64,000 bases of DNA from Rhizopus arrhizus (Eukaryota > Mucoromycota > Mucoromycetes > Mucorales > Rhizopodaceae), in NCBI GenBank assembly GCA_024220505.1, contig JAKZZE010000007.1, forward strand, positions 1,116,001 to 1,180,000, read 5' to 3'. The position numbers were made by a program, and so were the translations under genes. A model generated the notes under the pieces. That model was not told where the DNA came from, did no database searches, and worked only from the letters and a program-made list of their open reading frames with translations. Positions 43,382 through 55,119 of the stretch are shown one piece after another. Each line of letters starts with the position of its first letter. The stretch's first letter is position 1.

Positions 43382-45226
43382 ATGTCCCCTAAAAAAGATG
43401 ACAATCTTGACGACGAAACAATCAGTGCGGCAATTGCTACGACAAGGAATAATGAAAATTGTGCCTACAAAAAAAAAAGCAAGGGTTCAACGAGATCACT
43501 GCAGAGTCAAGTGATTACAAGACAGTGTTACTCACTGCGCTTGATGTGGACAATGCATCACAAAAGGAACAACAAAAAGCACAGTTGGCACAAGTGGAAC
43601 CTTTTGTTTTCACTGATCATCATGGCGAACAGTATCATTTGTTAGGCACATTGAGGAATCTCACAAAGCTCAGTGAATCAACCCAATCCGAATCTTTTCA
43701 ATTCTTTCCTACGCACCACAAGCGGTCTTGTGGTTTCATGAACGATATCGATTTATGTTACGACTCACCTGAATCATCCTTATTGTGCCATGCGCTGTCC
43801 TTCCCACTCGATGGAGACACCTTGCAAACAAGTATGTGGAACTGAATAATGATGCATCAGAAATTTTAAACAAGGATTGGACGCGACATGGATGGCTACC
43901 GTATCTTTGCACAAGGATTTGAGAAGAAGCCATTCTTTGTGACCATGGCCAATGTTTGCTGCTAAACTGTGTTGAACCATACGCAAGATTGCCTTTGATT
44001 GATAGTCACTTTGAGCGATTCAAAATCTCTAGAAACCAGCTACCTTCTTCATCCCTTCCTGGCGCCAGTAACCTATATGAAAATGTGCATATGACTGGTG
44101 TAAACAATGATAACAGTAACAAGCTTGTGATTGGAACCAAAACGTTCAATATACTGGCTACGTCCACCTCTCGTTTGGCTATCGATGCGATACCACTGAT
44201 TGAAGTATCAATGGTGAAATATTTCAAGTATAAAAATAGGACAAAGAAGAATGAACGAGACCGAACAATCATTCTAAAGTCGCATACTTTTATTAAAGAA
44301 AGATTCCAAGGCTATTTATATTAGTTTGAACAAGACCTGAGATTGGATGACAAAAGATAGTTACGGCCGATATGATTTGATATAAAAAAGATTTTATAAA
44401 CTGATGATAGTAATCAACAATTGAGACGAAAGTGAAATTTGGCTGTTTAGGGCAGTGATAATTATCAGGGACCTATTCTTTTTCAAATTCATTTGTAAAG
44501 ATTTAGTGCAGGACAATAAGACTGTATCTTATTGACTTGTCAAAACATGATAAAATGAATTCCAGCCAACCAAGGCAACACGGATATTTTTACATCGCAA
44601 GCTGCTAAAAGAACTCCAAGATTTTGCAGAAAACAGTGTTAATATCATGCAATAAGCCACTGTACAACGTTGATAACTATTCCCAATTACGTCAAGTTCG
44701 GTCCAAATTCCATCATCCATCCACCTACCTTTATCGCTGTGCTTCCAATACGACGACCAATGATCTACGCTTACGCCCAATCACAATTTGGACTCTGACA
44801 GATACCGACGCAAACAACGCCACTATTTCTGCAGGAAAGTTAGCTTTGCGTTCGTTTCAAAAAATTGCGAGATATGCTTGGAACGAACAAGGGTTGGACT
44901 ACGCATCAGTCAATTCTATCCAATGGAATACTGATTCAAAGATGAACAGCGCCTTGTGTGATATCTGTGATCTGCTCAAAACATTCCAATATATACCCAT
45001 CCTTGGCAACAAAGATCTGAATGATCATTTAACCCTTTTAGCAGTTATCATGTTGCTGCAATTTATCAGTACAAGATTTCCAAATCCATCGCCATATGCA
45101 AAAAATATCATTCCGTTTGGGTTCATAATTAATCAATCAAATAAAAGAACTGAGCCTTGGCCAATTGATCCCTTCAATCTGCCAAAGTCGATTTTTTATT
45201 TCGACCAGTGTGGAATTGGTGAATGA
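43382..45226 (+). pseudogene. Decayed unidentified gene with several frameshifts
   Basis: Three long plus-strand frames follow each other but cannot be joined by ordinary introns. Segment A (43459-43845) has TVLLTALDVDNASQKEQQKA and VEPFVFTDHHGEQYHLLGTL. Segment B has NNDASEILNKDWTRHGWLPY (about 43845-43905), then CVEPYARLPLIDSHFERFKI, KLVIGTKTFNILATSTSRLA and IDAIPLIEVSMVKYF (to 44324). Segment C (44624-45226) has LRPITIWTLTDTDANNATIS, KLALRSFQKIARYAWNEQGL and a C-terminal PWPIDPFNLPKSIFYFDQCG. Composition and codon use look coding, and the order suggests one protein of about 550 residues or two adjacent ones. No family was recognised. Segment C alone could still be translated. Confidence 0.45.
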
Positions 45227-45390
45227 TTTCCTAAAAGGTACATACCCTTAAAAGAATTAGACAGCAGAGGCTTGTATTTCTCATTTTAATCGTACACTAA
45301 TTGTAAGTTTCCTTTTTTTTCCTTTCAGAATGTATGATTTTATTTCATTAAAAATGTATAAATTGTGTAATATTCCTTTAAACAAATTGG

Positions 45391-46086
45391 TTATAACAAG
45401 CTTTCAATTTCAGGGCTAATAGATTTAGGATCAGTGGTGGAAGCATAGCGCTTGACAACCTTTCCTTCACGGTTAATCAAGAATTTCTATTTTAAAGGTT
45501 AAATGATGTCCAATGAAAAAATCAACCTTTTATTTACCTCAAAGTTCCACTTGACACGCTTTAAGCTATAGACAAATAAAAAAAAAATTAGAATCAACCT
45601 AAACTACAATCGCTTTTCTTACCCCAAGATACCAGGTTGAGATTCCTTTAACCACTTCCACAAGGGAGCTTCATTATCACCATTCACTTCACTATAAACA
45701 TGTTATAGATTTATCACCCATCATCAATCATTATAACTTACACTTTTGATGCTAAAGGAAATGTAACACTCCAGTTGAGAGAACAAAAGTTTTGGATTTC
45801 TTCTTCTGAGCCAGGTTCTTGACCACCAAATTGGTTACAAGGGAATCCAACAATCACAAAGTCCTTTTCCTTGTATTTTTGATAAATTTCTTCCAAACCA
45901 GAGTATTGTTTGGTAAATCCACATTTAGAAGCTACGTTGACAATCATCACAACCTGTTTATTTTTGTAAATAAAAAGGGGGGGGGAAGTAAAATCTGTTT
46001 GTTTACTTTACCTTTCCTTTCAATTCAGCAAGATCCCATTCTTCTCCTTTGATATTCTTCACCTTGAAATCGTATAAGCTAGTCAT
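45391..46086 (-). CDS. GPX: Thiol-based glutathione/thioredoxin peroxidase (GPX, HYR1 type)
   Basis: This enzyme reduces hydrogen peroxide and lipid peroxides; fungal members also act as peroxide sensors. Exon 1 (from ATG 46086) gives [20 protein letters not shown]. Exon 2 holds the peroxidatic cysteine in [20 protein letters not shown]. The conserved [20 protein letters not shown] follows, with a presumed resolving cysteine in [20 protein letters not shown]. Small exons carry [20 protein letters not shown] and LKRVKWNFE. The last gives [20 protein letters not shown] and ISPEIESLL. There are four introns. Cysteine replaces the selenocysteine of animal enzymes, as usual in fungi. An inverted repeat 110-150 bp upstream could be a regulatory site. 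Confidence 0.95.
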
Positions 46087-46195
46087 ATTTTTATTTTTAA
46101 TTAAAGAAGAAAGAAAAAGTTTAAAGTGCATTAAATATTTTTTTTGATGATGATGAGGAGCCGCGTAAGAAAAAGTTGACTTTTTTAGACAAAAG

Positions 46196-46238
46196 CTGAA
46201 TAAGCGTTTATTTCAGCCAATCCGTATTGCTTATTCAG
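46196..46238. promoter_or_regulatory. 10-bp perfect inverted repeat upstream of the peroxidase gene
   Basis: CTGAATAAGC (46196-46205) is the exact reverse complement of GCTTATTCAG (46229-46238), with a 23-bp spacer. It lies 110-152 bp upstream of the GPX ATG, where a stress-responsive activator would be expected to bind. The motif was not recognised as a known factor site; regulation is an inference. Confidence 0.4.
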
Positions 46239-46667
46239 TGTTTCACATTTATCATTCCGATTGGAAATTCTAAATGGAACTAAAAGCAAAGCTATACCCC
46301 TTTCTCCCTCTCTCTCTCTTGACTTTCACTCCACACCCTCTTTTAAAAAAACTCGTCTTCTTTTGACGGTATATTTTAGTGATTTTTCACATGTTTGTTC
46401 ACACTGTGTAATACATGCTCTTTTTTTAAATCGGATGATATTTCCTAAACGTCATATAAACTTTGTTTATTAAACTAGGTGTCAAAAAGATGAAAAAGAC
46501 TCTTATTTAAAGGAAATCAGTTCAAGCTTATTTAATTCTAAAGTAAATTTATAAACACAACTTGCTATTATTTTTTTTCTCTTATTTTTAAAAAAATAGA
46601 TCTATTATTTATTGAGTAAAATACGTGTTGAAAAGATAACACGGACTAGAAAAGTTTTTTTTTTTCT

Positions 46668-46892
46668 CTAGTTTTTCTTTGATTCTTTCTCTTCAACCGA
46701 AATAGTATAAGAGTTTTCGTCCAAGATCTTGTCTAATTCATACTTTAGTTGATCAACCCAAGAAGCTTCAATAAACAAGTGAGTTTCACCCAAGTCTTCA
46801 ATTACAAAATTTCCTCTCTTATTCAAATTGAGTACAATCTGTTTCACTGTACTATCACACTCTAACAATACACCTTTGACTGCCTTGACCAT
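46668..46892 (-). CDS. TFB5: TFIIH subunit TFB5 (TTDA/GTF2H5)
   Basis: This is the smallest core TFIIH subunit, which binds Tfb2/p52 and is needed for nucleotide excision repair. The protein has 74 residues and no introns: MVKAVKGVLLECDSTVKQIV, LNKRGNFVIEDLGETHLFIE, VDQLKYELDKILDENSY and a basic end. The KGVL-x-CD-x2-VKQ-I start, the DLGETHLFI core and the length match yeast Tfb5 and human TTDA closely. An A-rich leader directly precedes the ATG. The gene stands alone between the peroxidase gene and a doubtful locus. Confidence 0.92.
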   Translation of the reverse strand: MVKAVKGVLLECDSTVKQIVLNLNKRGNFVIEDLGETHLFIEASWVDQLKYELDKILDENSYTISVEEKESKKN

Positions 46893-46949
46893 TGAAGAAG
46901 AAGAAGAAAAACATTTAAACTTCCGAATGCTTCTTGTATATTACATTTC

Positions 46950-47542
46950 CTACTGCTTTCTAAAAAAAAAAGGTCAATTCAGTCATTATCCTTCATGAGT
47001 TGTTTAACTCAAGTTTCCTTACAAATAAGTTAAAAAATAACAAACTGGCGCTCTTGTTCAATCAAATTGTCTTCATGTCAAGTATTTATTTATCACTTGA
47101 GTGTGTATGTATTCATTGAATAATTCAGTTGTATCTTACCTTTGGTATCTTGATGCGATTACAGCCAATGCAGTTTGATATGTAAAAGGAAGAGCGGCAT
47201 GTAATTTGTGACGCAGACGATGGATGTGTTTGGTTAAGTCATAGTTTCATTGATTCATACGCTGTTGGTAGATTATTCTTTTAAAACACAGACAAATATT
47301 CACTCGTACCTCTAGTAGCCCCCTTTTTAGTATTGTGCTAAAAAAAAGAGAGACAAACAAGAGGTAGCTATGATAAAGACGCAGAACCTACCTATCCCAT
47401 TCTTCCTTTCACCAATAAATGAATCAAATGTCAATACAAGCTTTTCAAAGCACATCATCACAGGAAATAATAGGCAATGAAGCTTGTAATCAATGATTCC
47501 AAAGGTTGTCGTTGACTTGTTCTTGAATGATGTTGAAGGCAT
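46950..47542 (-). other. Possible small hypothetical gene, structure unresolved
   Basis: The minus strand has an open frame from ATG 47542 (MPSTSFKNKSTTTFGIIDYK, then CFEKLVLTFDSFIGERK) that ends at a possible splice donor. A separate coding-like stretch, TKHIHRLRHKLHAALPFTYQ then TALAVIASRYQR (about 47240-47140), is followed by a good donor (GTAAGA) and a poly-T acceptor near 46965. I could not connect the two without meeting stop codons. This may be a genuine gene read with wrong exon borders or a relic. No family recognised. Confidence 0.3.
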
Positions 47543-48300
47543 TTCTTTTTATTTAGAAAGCTTTTGTCTTGATTTTAAGCTTGATGGTTGTGCGTGAATA
47601 GTGTACGTTTTAAATTCTAATAGCAAGGAATCAACAGAGGCATGAAGCGTATATACATATATCTTGTGTATGATTAGGTTTACCACTAGCAAACTACTTT
47701 TCTATTGTTACATGCTCTAGTCTCAAAAATCAACATAAATAAGTTAAATGGACATCTCACTCTGTCTCTGTGGATTGTGAATACAGACATATGCCATAGT
47801 GACTTTTCAAACTTTGCACCTTAAAGAGTGAATTGCTTTAATGATCGCTTACAATATTCTACCATGCCTTTGTACACTTTGCAATTGTTTTCTATACTTC
47901 TTGCTGTACTGCATACTTTTTTTTTTTTTTTGAATTTGCTCAAAACGCTTAGGTCTAATTCTTGAAAGCTTATTTCTAGTATTTCAGTGACTTATTGGTT
48001 AGATGACTGGATGCTCAACATCTTTCCCTATTACGATCACCTCAAAGGATTTTGAGTTATTATGGAAAGCATTCTATTTTTACAGCATAACGTATGGAAT
48101 CAGTTCATATTTATCATAGTTCACATCAAAGTCAAAAGTAATAAAGGATCTTTGTATTGTATTTATAGTATTCTTTTATTAATATTATTATTGTTATTAT
48201 TATTGTTATTATTATTGTTATTATTATTGTTATTTGTTTTTGGCTTATAAATAATAATAGTTTTTCATTTAATTTTGGTTTATAAAAAAAAATTGTTTAT
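47543..48300. other. Intergenic region with microsatellite
   Basis: No gene was supported. The only distinctive feature is the TTATTATTG-type repeat at 48181-48235, listed separately. A T run occurs at about 47920-47932. Confidence 0.5.
48181..48235. repeat. Compound trinucleotide microsatellite (ATTATTATTGTT)n
   Basis: About four and a half copies of a 12-bp unit alternate ATT and GTT triplets. This produces a Leu-rich chance frame on the plus strand, which is not a gene. Confidence 0.85.
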
Positions 48301-48329
48301 AAAGTAAACCCCATCATTGCCAATAAAAA

Positions 48330-48560
48330 GCGGCTCAGAATTGACATTTTTGTTTTCCCAACATTTAAAAGTAGGTAAATTCAAATCAATGATTACATCA
48401 ATAAAAGAAAACAAGCCTAACCTCCTGTTATTAAAGCGAGCATCATCACCAGTCAAACTGGCTCAGTGTTGATGATGTTTTCCCCAGATTTACACTGTAG
48501 GTCGCGTATTTGTTCAACGCTCGCAATAATAAAAGAAAGCAAGACAAGTTTCCTCTTTAT
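48330..48560. repeat. Diverged duplicated element with stem-forming arms
   Basis: Two copies spaced about 128 bp share GGCTCAG...GTTTTCCC...ATTTA...GTAGG...AATAAAAGAAA-CAAG. The first starts near 48332 and the second near 48460. The second copy contains several self-complementary arms: GCGAGC (48436-48441) with GCTCGC (48519-48524), CATCATCA (48441-48448) with TGATGATG (48470-48477), CCAGT-CAA-ACTGG (48449-48461), and CAGTGT with ACACTG. It may be a structured RNA gene or an old tandem duplication. Confidence 0.45.
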
Positions 48561-50125
48561 GAGTAAGTTGACCGATGTCAAGGTTTACTGTAAGAAGGGG
48601 AAGTAAAGGAATAAAGTTTTGGGGAGAAGAGAGACACTTTTCTTGTTCTTTCCATGAATGATGATTCTACCTGTCACAACCACCACATACCACACACCAA
48701 ACCCCAAATAAAAAAAAAAATAGACTCACTCATAAAAAATGCTGCTCTCAGTCAATATCCACATCCAATCAGTGCTGAATTATTCCAAGAAAATGCTGGC
48801 TCCAATTGCTGATCGTCAAATACGAAATCTTACAAACAAGCAGAGGACACCATCCATAGTCCAAACAAGAAGAGGTAGAGAGGGAATAGGTTTAATAAGA
48901 AAAGTTTTTAGAAAAAAGTACAAGGAAAAGAAAAGAAAGAAGGAAAAAAGAGGGAGTATTTATACATCTTTTGTGGTTAATCGTATGCTTTTTCTTTTTT
49001 CCCCAATAAATATTAGATAAACAATCAAATCCAAAACGAATAAGAGCCATCCAAAGTCTGTGTATGGGAAAAAAAAAGCTTTGATTGCTTGGGAACAGTC
49101 TTGTTATCTTGAATGGAAATCAAAGAGCATCCATCGATTAGGCTTAATTGGATCAAGTTCCCCTCCCCTCTTTTTTTTTGTACCTTCTTTTTCCCCCATC
49201 TCGTTTTTTACGTATAGTTTTCATTATGTCTAAGATATCATTCAAGTCATTAAGATTAGTTATAAATCCTGTGTACGTCAAGCATACTTTCCTAATGACT
49301 GTAGTAGGCAGAGATTCGTAGTTCTCATTGAGTCACCCCATCTTTTTTTTTTTTTCTTTTGTTTACTCATTAACAGCTCTAAATCCCGCTTACCCGTGAA
49401 ATGAGTAATGATTATGGAATGACGCTCTGTTTTTTTGTTTGCTCATACCTTTTACATGAACTTGGCATGCTTTCAAACACTTGTAGTCAATCAAACAGGC
49501 TGTAATCCTTTTTATACTTTCCTTTTGCAACTCAAAATCATTTTTTCTATTTCATATAAACAGTTTCATGCTGTTTACTTTTATGAAAATAGTAAAAAAA
49601 AAAAAGGAAAAAAAAGGGATCGACTCCCATGTGTAACCTGCTATGTGAAAAAAAAAATTAAGCTTTTTGGATGAAATAAACAAAGCACTCTGCTAGTATA
49701 GTCTTGAAAGTTATTTGATTCGTATTGACAACCCCATTCTATTAGTATTGACGTTCTTTAAATACAGCAATAGGCTTTGTATAAAAAATAAAGTAGGCAA
49801 GCAGACGCTCTATAACTTGTTGTTTAGCAAGCTTTACACAAAAACGGGATTCTTGTGTTACTTTCTTAAACCACAAGGGCTTTGATATCAACAAAAGATA
49901 CGATGAGTTGATTGTTTGATAAAAGAAAATGAGGAAAGAGTAAAAGGGAGAATGGAGGAGAGAGTAAAGTAGATAGTGAAAGGGGGAATAAAGAGGTTTA
50001 AATCATTCTATTTTATGCCAAAGGGTTCATGTCAACACCAATGCAAAAAAAAGGGATTTAGATTACACAAAGGAATACTTTTCATGGGAATAAAGGGTTC
50101 CAAAAAGACCGAGTGCTCTATCTAT

Positions 50126-50128
<3 letters not shown>
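48561..50128. other. Gene-poor DNA with a doubtful 93-codon ORF (48739-49020, +)
   Basis: The frame starts MLLSVNIHIQSVLNYSKKML and turns into a Lys/Arg-rich low-complexity tail (KKYKEKKRKKEKRG). The front half could be an exon; the tail is purine-rich DNA read by chance. No homology recognised. The remainder is AT-rich with several poly-T tracts. Confidence 0.3.

Positions 50129-50158
<30 letters not shown>
50129..50158. repeat. 30-nt poly-T run
   Basis: Pure T run in intergenic DNA, one of the long mononucleotide tracts of the window. Confidence 0.9.
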
Positions 50159-50160
<2 letters not shown>

Positions 50161-53100
50161 CTTAATAACCTAAGCATTTAATATATTGTTCATCATAGCT
50201 AGCAATGCTGGTGTCAATCCTCTTTGTTTATACAAACATGGATATAGCATTACATATGGATGTATGCCACTATCTGCTTATTTGTATATAAAATAACATC
50301 ATCTCCATTATGATCAATGGGATATGCTATCTATTTTGTACTAAGCATGTATCATTCACAGTCAAGGTATGATTATTGATGTCAATCGATCAATTAGTGC
50401 CCTTTGTTTCTATTAAGGATGGGTATTGTGCTTTTTTTGGATGATCAATTATGTTTTTATAAGCCAGCAGTCCTATGCTATCTCATCCATAAAAAAAAAA
50501 GGGGGGGGGGAGAGATTCTAACTTGGCTCATAATAAACTAGTCAATGTCCACCTAGACAAAAATAGCCTTCTCATCGACATGCATCATCATCATCCGCAT
50601 TGCGGAATGTGACCATGCTTCATTATTCCTTGTCTTTTTTTCTTTCTTTTTTATTCTTTCTTTTCATTTTGTTTCTTATAAACACCACCAGGTTTATCAA
50701 TACAAGATTAGTGTACGCTTGTATAGATTCTATAAGATGGATTCTTTTCTTTCTCTACTTCTTCTACTTCTTTTTGACTAATCATCATGTCCAGTAAGCA
50801 TTGTCAAGTCAATCACTTGATGGGACAAAGGGAGATAGCTTACAAGATGATATAAGTATGGTTAGCATCTATATTTGTATACTGATGCTTACTACATTAT
50901 CCTCTTAGTCAGTGCAGCATGAAGGATCCAAGAGAATATTGTATGATAGCTTACTGTAATGGATAAGAAGAAATTACAGACCTATTCGAATGTTAAGCAG
51001 CATATAGGTTATATGGATAGTGCAAAATCAGTCCAAAGTAAGCATGTTCATTTAGAGATAGTATCCCACTATTGAGCTTACATTAGGAGATATAGGTTTC
51101 ATTACTTTAGGACCAGGTGTAGCCAACAAAGAAGGTGAAAAAAAAAAGCCCCAATAGAACGACACAGATCGTTAAATAGAGGAACCAGTGGAAGCTAGTT
51201 ATCCCAACGGCATATCCAAATTTTCAAAGGTAGAGCAAAACCAAGTCTACTGTCTATTATCAATCCTTTGATCCTCTCTTGTATGCTTTGCAAAGTGTTC
51301 CAAGACAATAGACTGTATAAAATAAATGGATTAGAAACATTAGACAAGATAAAAGAATTTACATGCATATGATTTGGTACCCTACATGGATTATTCATTG
51401 CAGGTCAAGTTAGACAAGATACTTACAAGAACAAGGCGACACCTTGATCTCTTGCTTCAAGTCATGGTCATAGCAAGAACAACTCGTTAAAGATGATCAG
51501 AAGCAACATGAAGTGATCATGGAATTAAATATCTGTATTAAAGTGTTAGTATATTTACACTAGTGTTTCATAAGATAAATAAAAAGGTTACCTCACAAGA
51601 GTATCACCAGCAAGAAAATATACATTTATATATACTTGGATCTTTTTTTCTCCTTTCTCTTCCTTCAAGAAAAATAAAATCAGCAGAATGGATGATCCAA
51701 CAATTACGAAAGAGTTCTGTTCACTGAAGACTATTCACTGTCTGCGTTGAAATGATCAGCAGAAGATCCCCTCTATTCCGGAGGAGACACTCCTTTCGGT
51801 ATACAGACGTACATGGTCATGGCTGTATCGGATTCACATTTCAAGAGACTGAGATTACGTGAGCCAACAGATCATCAGTCCATTCTGGTAACCCACAAGA
51901 GATTTTTTTCTTCTTTTTAGAAAATGAAGAGAAAAAGGAACCAAAGCATATCAAAGAGAGACTATTACAGAAAAAGGAAAGAATATCCGAGTGTACAAAG
52001 AAGGTCATAACAGAGACAGAAAGAAAAAGAAAAAGCCATAGTCATTGCTTGAGCTATTATGATGGATGTTAATAAAAAGTGTTCAGATGCTATAAAGCTA
52101 CCTATTGGAACTTGGATGAATACAAGACTAGAATACAGCCCTTGAATGTTTGATGGTGCTGTGAACGATATACGTTTGTGAATATGACATAGAGAAGTTA
52201 AAGATGGAAAAGAAAGTCAACAACGATGAATATAGACTTGCATGTTCAGTGGCTGACTATAACCAATGCGATTAACTTACAAAAGAAAGACGATGATAGA
52301 ACAGTCTTGTAGGCTCCTTTTTCTTGCACATACCAAACGTAGAGAAACGATAGTCAGATACAAAGCATGATTTGTGTCACAAGAGATATTTGGATGATGA
52401 TATTAATAAGCCATAACTTGAGAAAGTGAATAAGATGTGAAAAAAAAAGAGGAAATTTTTAGAATGAGTATTTATAGAAAATTGGAGGCTTGAAGATGCA
52501 TGTATTCCTAGTCAAACAAGCTTTTCCCTTTTTTTCCCATCAAGCTGCTTGTTTATAAGCCTTATTTTACTTTTATGATTTCAAACCAAAGGAAACCTAT
52601 TCACCATCATCCTTCCATAAACCATGAATTGCTGTATACTAAAGGTTTTGCTTTGTTTGTTTTGAATGTATCATTATAGATGACAGTGAACCAATAGAAC
52701 AAAGAAGTGCATACTTTATTTATTTCCTATTTCATGCAAACTCTCTTTTTCATATCAACCTTGTTCTTCTATCTAACCTTACAAATCCTAAAAAGAATGA
52801 GCTTTCTTTGATATATATACCTATTTATACATATTTGAAACTTGATAGAAAGATTTCTTTTTTTTAAAAAAAAGATTGAATAGTATGCATTCATTTGTAG
52901 TCTGTGTATTTTGTTTACCTATTTTCTATTTAATAGACCTATTCTAATTACATATATTTCATGAATATATTTAGGATGGAGGAAGAATATATAAATCCTG
53001 ATCGTATTCGAACATGTATCTAAGCATGACAATAGAACCGTATTTCTCGCCCATTTATAAATGCATCTAAAGTACGTTTGTCTTTAAAAGAGAGTGTTTC

Positions 53101-53539
53101 AAAATAATAATGTATCTATTGTGTGGTACAAGATAGGCAATAATCAATCAATAGTACGCATTCCTCATTGTAAAAAAAATTAAAATCAAAAAGCATTTTT
53201 TGTTTCATTTTATTTCTTTGCCCTTTAACTCACTCATACAAGTTATACTTTCTGGTCTATTGATGAATGACACTGCTCTTAAAGTTTCTTTGGTTAGGTA
53301 ATATGTAAACTATAGCTTAGTGTCTCAAATTGATTCGTTTCTTTAACCTATGGTCTTTATGAAATAGAGCTACTGCCTATACGCATTTGTTGCTTCTTAT
53401 TTTGCTGCCTTAGTAAAAGCGCTTGGTCAAACAAATCTGGCACGTCTATCATCTAATTGTTTCCTATCTGGTCCCTTTTTAGACTCTGATGGTTCCTTGT
53501 CCGACCACCGATGGCCCACATCTAGTCCTTCTTTGGTAT

Positions 53540-53541
<2 letters not shown>
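50159..53541. other. Gene-poor DNA, possible eroded coding fragments
   Basis: No intact gene. Isolated coding-like strings occur, for example MVMAVSDSHFKRLRLREPTD (about 51812-51872) and GFITLGPGVANKEG (about 51095-51138), with stops on both sides. These may be remains of old genes. The rest is AT-rich. Confidence 0.4.

Positions 53542-53581
<40 letters not shown>
53542..53581. repeat. 40-nt poly-T run
   Basis: Pure T run. A compact, relatively G+C-rich stretch follows (53640-53870) with a short hairpin, CAAGCAAGTG-tgtaag-CACTTGTTTG (53697-53722). Confidence 0.9.
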
Positions 53582-54084
53582 CCTTAAACAAAAGATTTGC
53601 TGTATACATCGCCCATGTAATTGTGCATATTAGAAGCTTAGCTCTTCTCCCACTATTGGTTACATGTTGGGGAAGCAGTATGACAACTAAACAAGCCCAA
53701 GCAAGTGTGTAAGCACTTGTTTGACCCTCCCCCGTAGAGTCGCAAGTCAGGTAGTATAATCAGCGGCACCAAGCCTCGTCATTCCCGTATAAAGGTTCAT
53801 AGTAGAGTAAGATCTGCTATTGACTGAGCCACAAGTCGCGCGGTAGAAATCATGGGAAATGCATCTCTCATAGATGTGTATAGCAATCCAGATGTTTTGA
53901 GAACAAATAGTCCTTATGAATTGAGGTGGAATCGTTTTGAATAATTGTCTTCAGAATAATTATTTACTAATAATAATGAAATATATAAAACTTGTATGCA
54001 TTAACATATACATCGTTCAGCAGATATCATAAATGATTTTTTATAAAAAGTAGACCTTACTGAATGAACTCTTTAGAATTTGAA

Positions 54085-54240
54085 TCCCTAGACAGAACTC
54101 AAGAAACTTCATAAGCTAGGGGTAACTCACGGTATTTATTGAACTTTGGAGTTCACATATTATCCTAATCAAAAAGAAGAACAATTCTTATAGATCAATC
54201 TTTGATTAGCAAAAACTAAATGCAGCCATAAAAAAGGGTG
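54085..54240 (+). pseudogene. Short decayed fragment, kinase-like
   Basis: A plus-strand frame reads ELKKLHKLGVTHGIY, a stop, then TLEFTYYPNQKEEQFL and a second stop. The LHKLGVTHG string followed by an aromatic-rich N-F segment and acidic residues resembles the catalytic-loop region (HGD...N-F) of protein-kinase-like fungal proteins. Only about 40 codons are recognisable. Assignment is weak and rests on a single motif. Confidence 0.3.
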
Positions 54241-55119
54241 CTTATGTCTTACTAAAGATTGAATTCCTATTAGATACATTGATTCATACTTCAGTCATTT
54301 CTGCATGGGGGGAGGTATGTGTCATAGCTTTAATCAAGTAGAATTAGATCAAGTCTCTCTGAAGAAAGGTGCCTTTTGATACCTCAACGTGATCAGTGAG
54401 AGTATACTAGAATGCTTATGGTTCTACGTAACTCTCTTTGATATCATCAATCAAATCCAACTTAATATCAGCGCATAAAACAATATACACTCGGAGGCTC
54501 TGCTCTTCACAATTGGAAAAGCCATTTTGACTTACCTGCCAAGCAATTCAATTCTTTTCTTTTTTTTATTGTCTTTCTTTACTTTTGAATAGATACTAAC
54601 TAACCCTATAAATGTACTCTTGGCATTTTTACAATAACAATAAAGCCAATTCCCTTGTAAGCAATGATCTTCAGCGTATCTCTTTTATCTTTAACTTCTT
54701 TAAGCAAGCCTCCCAATGAATTAACATAAGACTGATTTGCTTTCGAGACTCTGACAATCACTATATCAGGTGAATCAAACCAACCTTAATTTATGTAGAT
54801 TCGACGCAATTTTGCTATATACATATCAGTATAAGTTCTATAAAGCTTGTTTACTATAAATTAACTCTGCTTATGTATAATATACCTGAATGTATCAGTA
54901 CATTTGATCATTAAAAACTCTTCCCTGCTTAAATTTATGCTATATTTCTTTTTTCCTTGAGCGATGTGTACTATATGCTTTTCAAGTATTTCTCTTGGCT
55001 TCTTTCTCAATACTCATAATCATGCCAGGTTATTTAATTAATTTATCCTGATCCTTATATCATTTTGCTCTGGTTTGATCAAGTGCCTCGCGTTTCCCTC
55101 ACCTGCCTCTACCCCCCCT

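Noticed and set aside
46146..46197. Possible C/D snoRNA upstream of the peroxidase gene (ATGATGA ... CTGA)
   Set aside because: The boxes are only about 45 nt apart, no terminal stem forms, and the region is an expected promoter.
48062..48250. A Leu-repeat frame on the plus strand
   Set aside because: It is produced by the trinucleotide microsatellite and has no upstream gene structure.
48430..48530. Thiamine pyrophosphate riboswitch or spliceosomal snRNA as an explanation for the foldable element
   Set aside because: The conserved cores of these RNAs (for example CTGAGA for the riboswitch, or snRNA Sm and branch-site strings) are missing.
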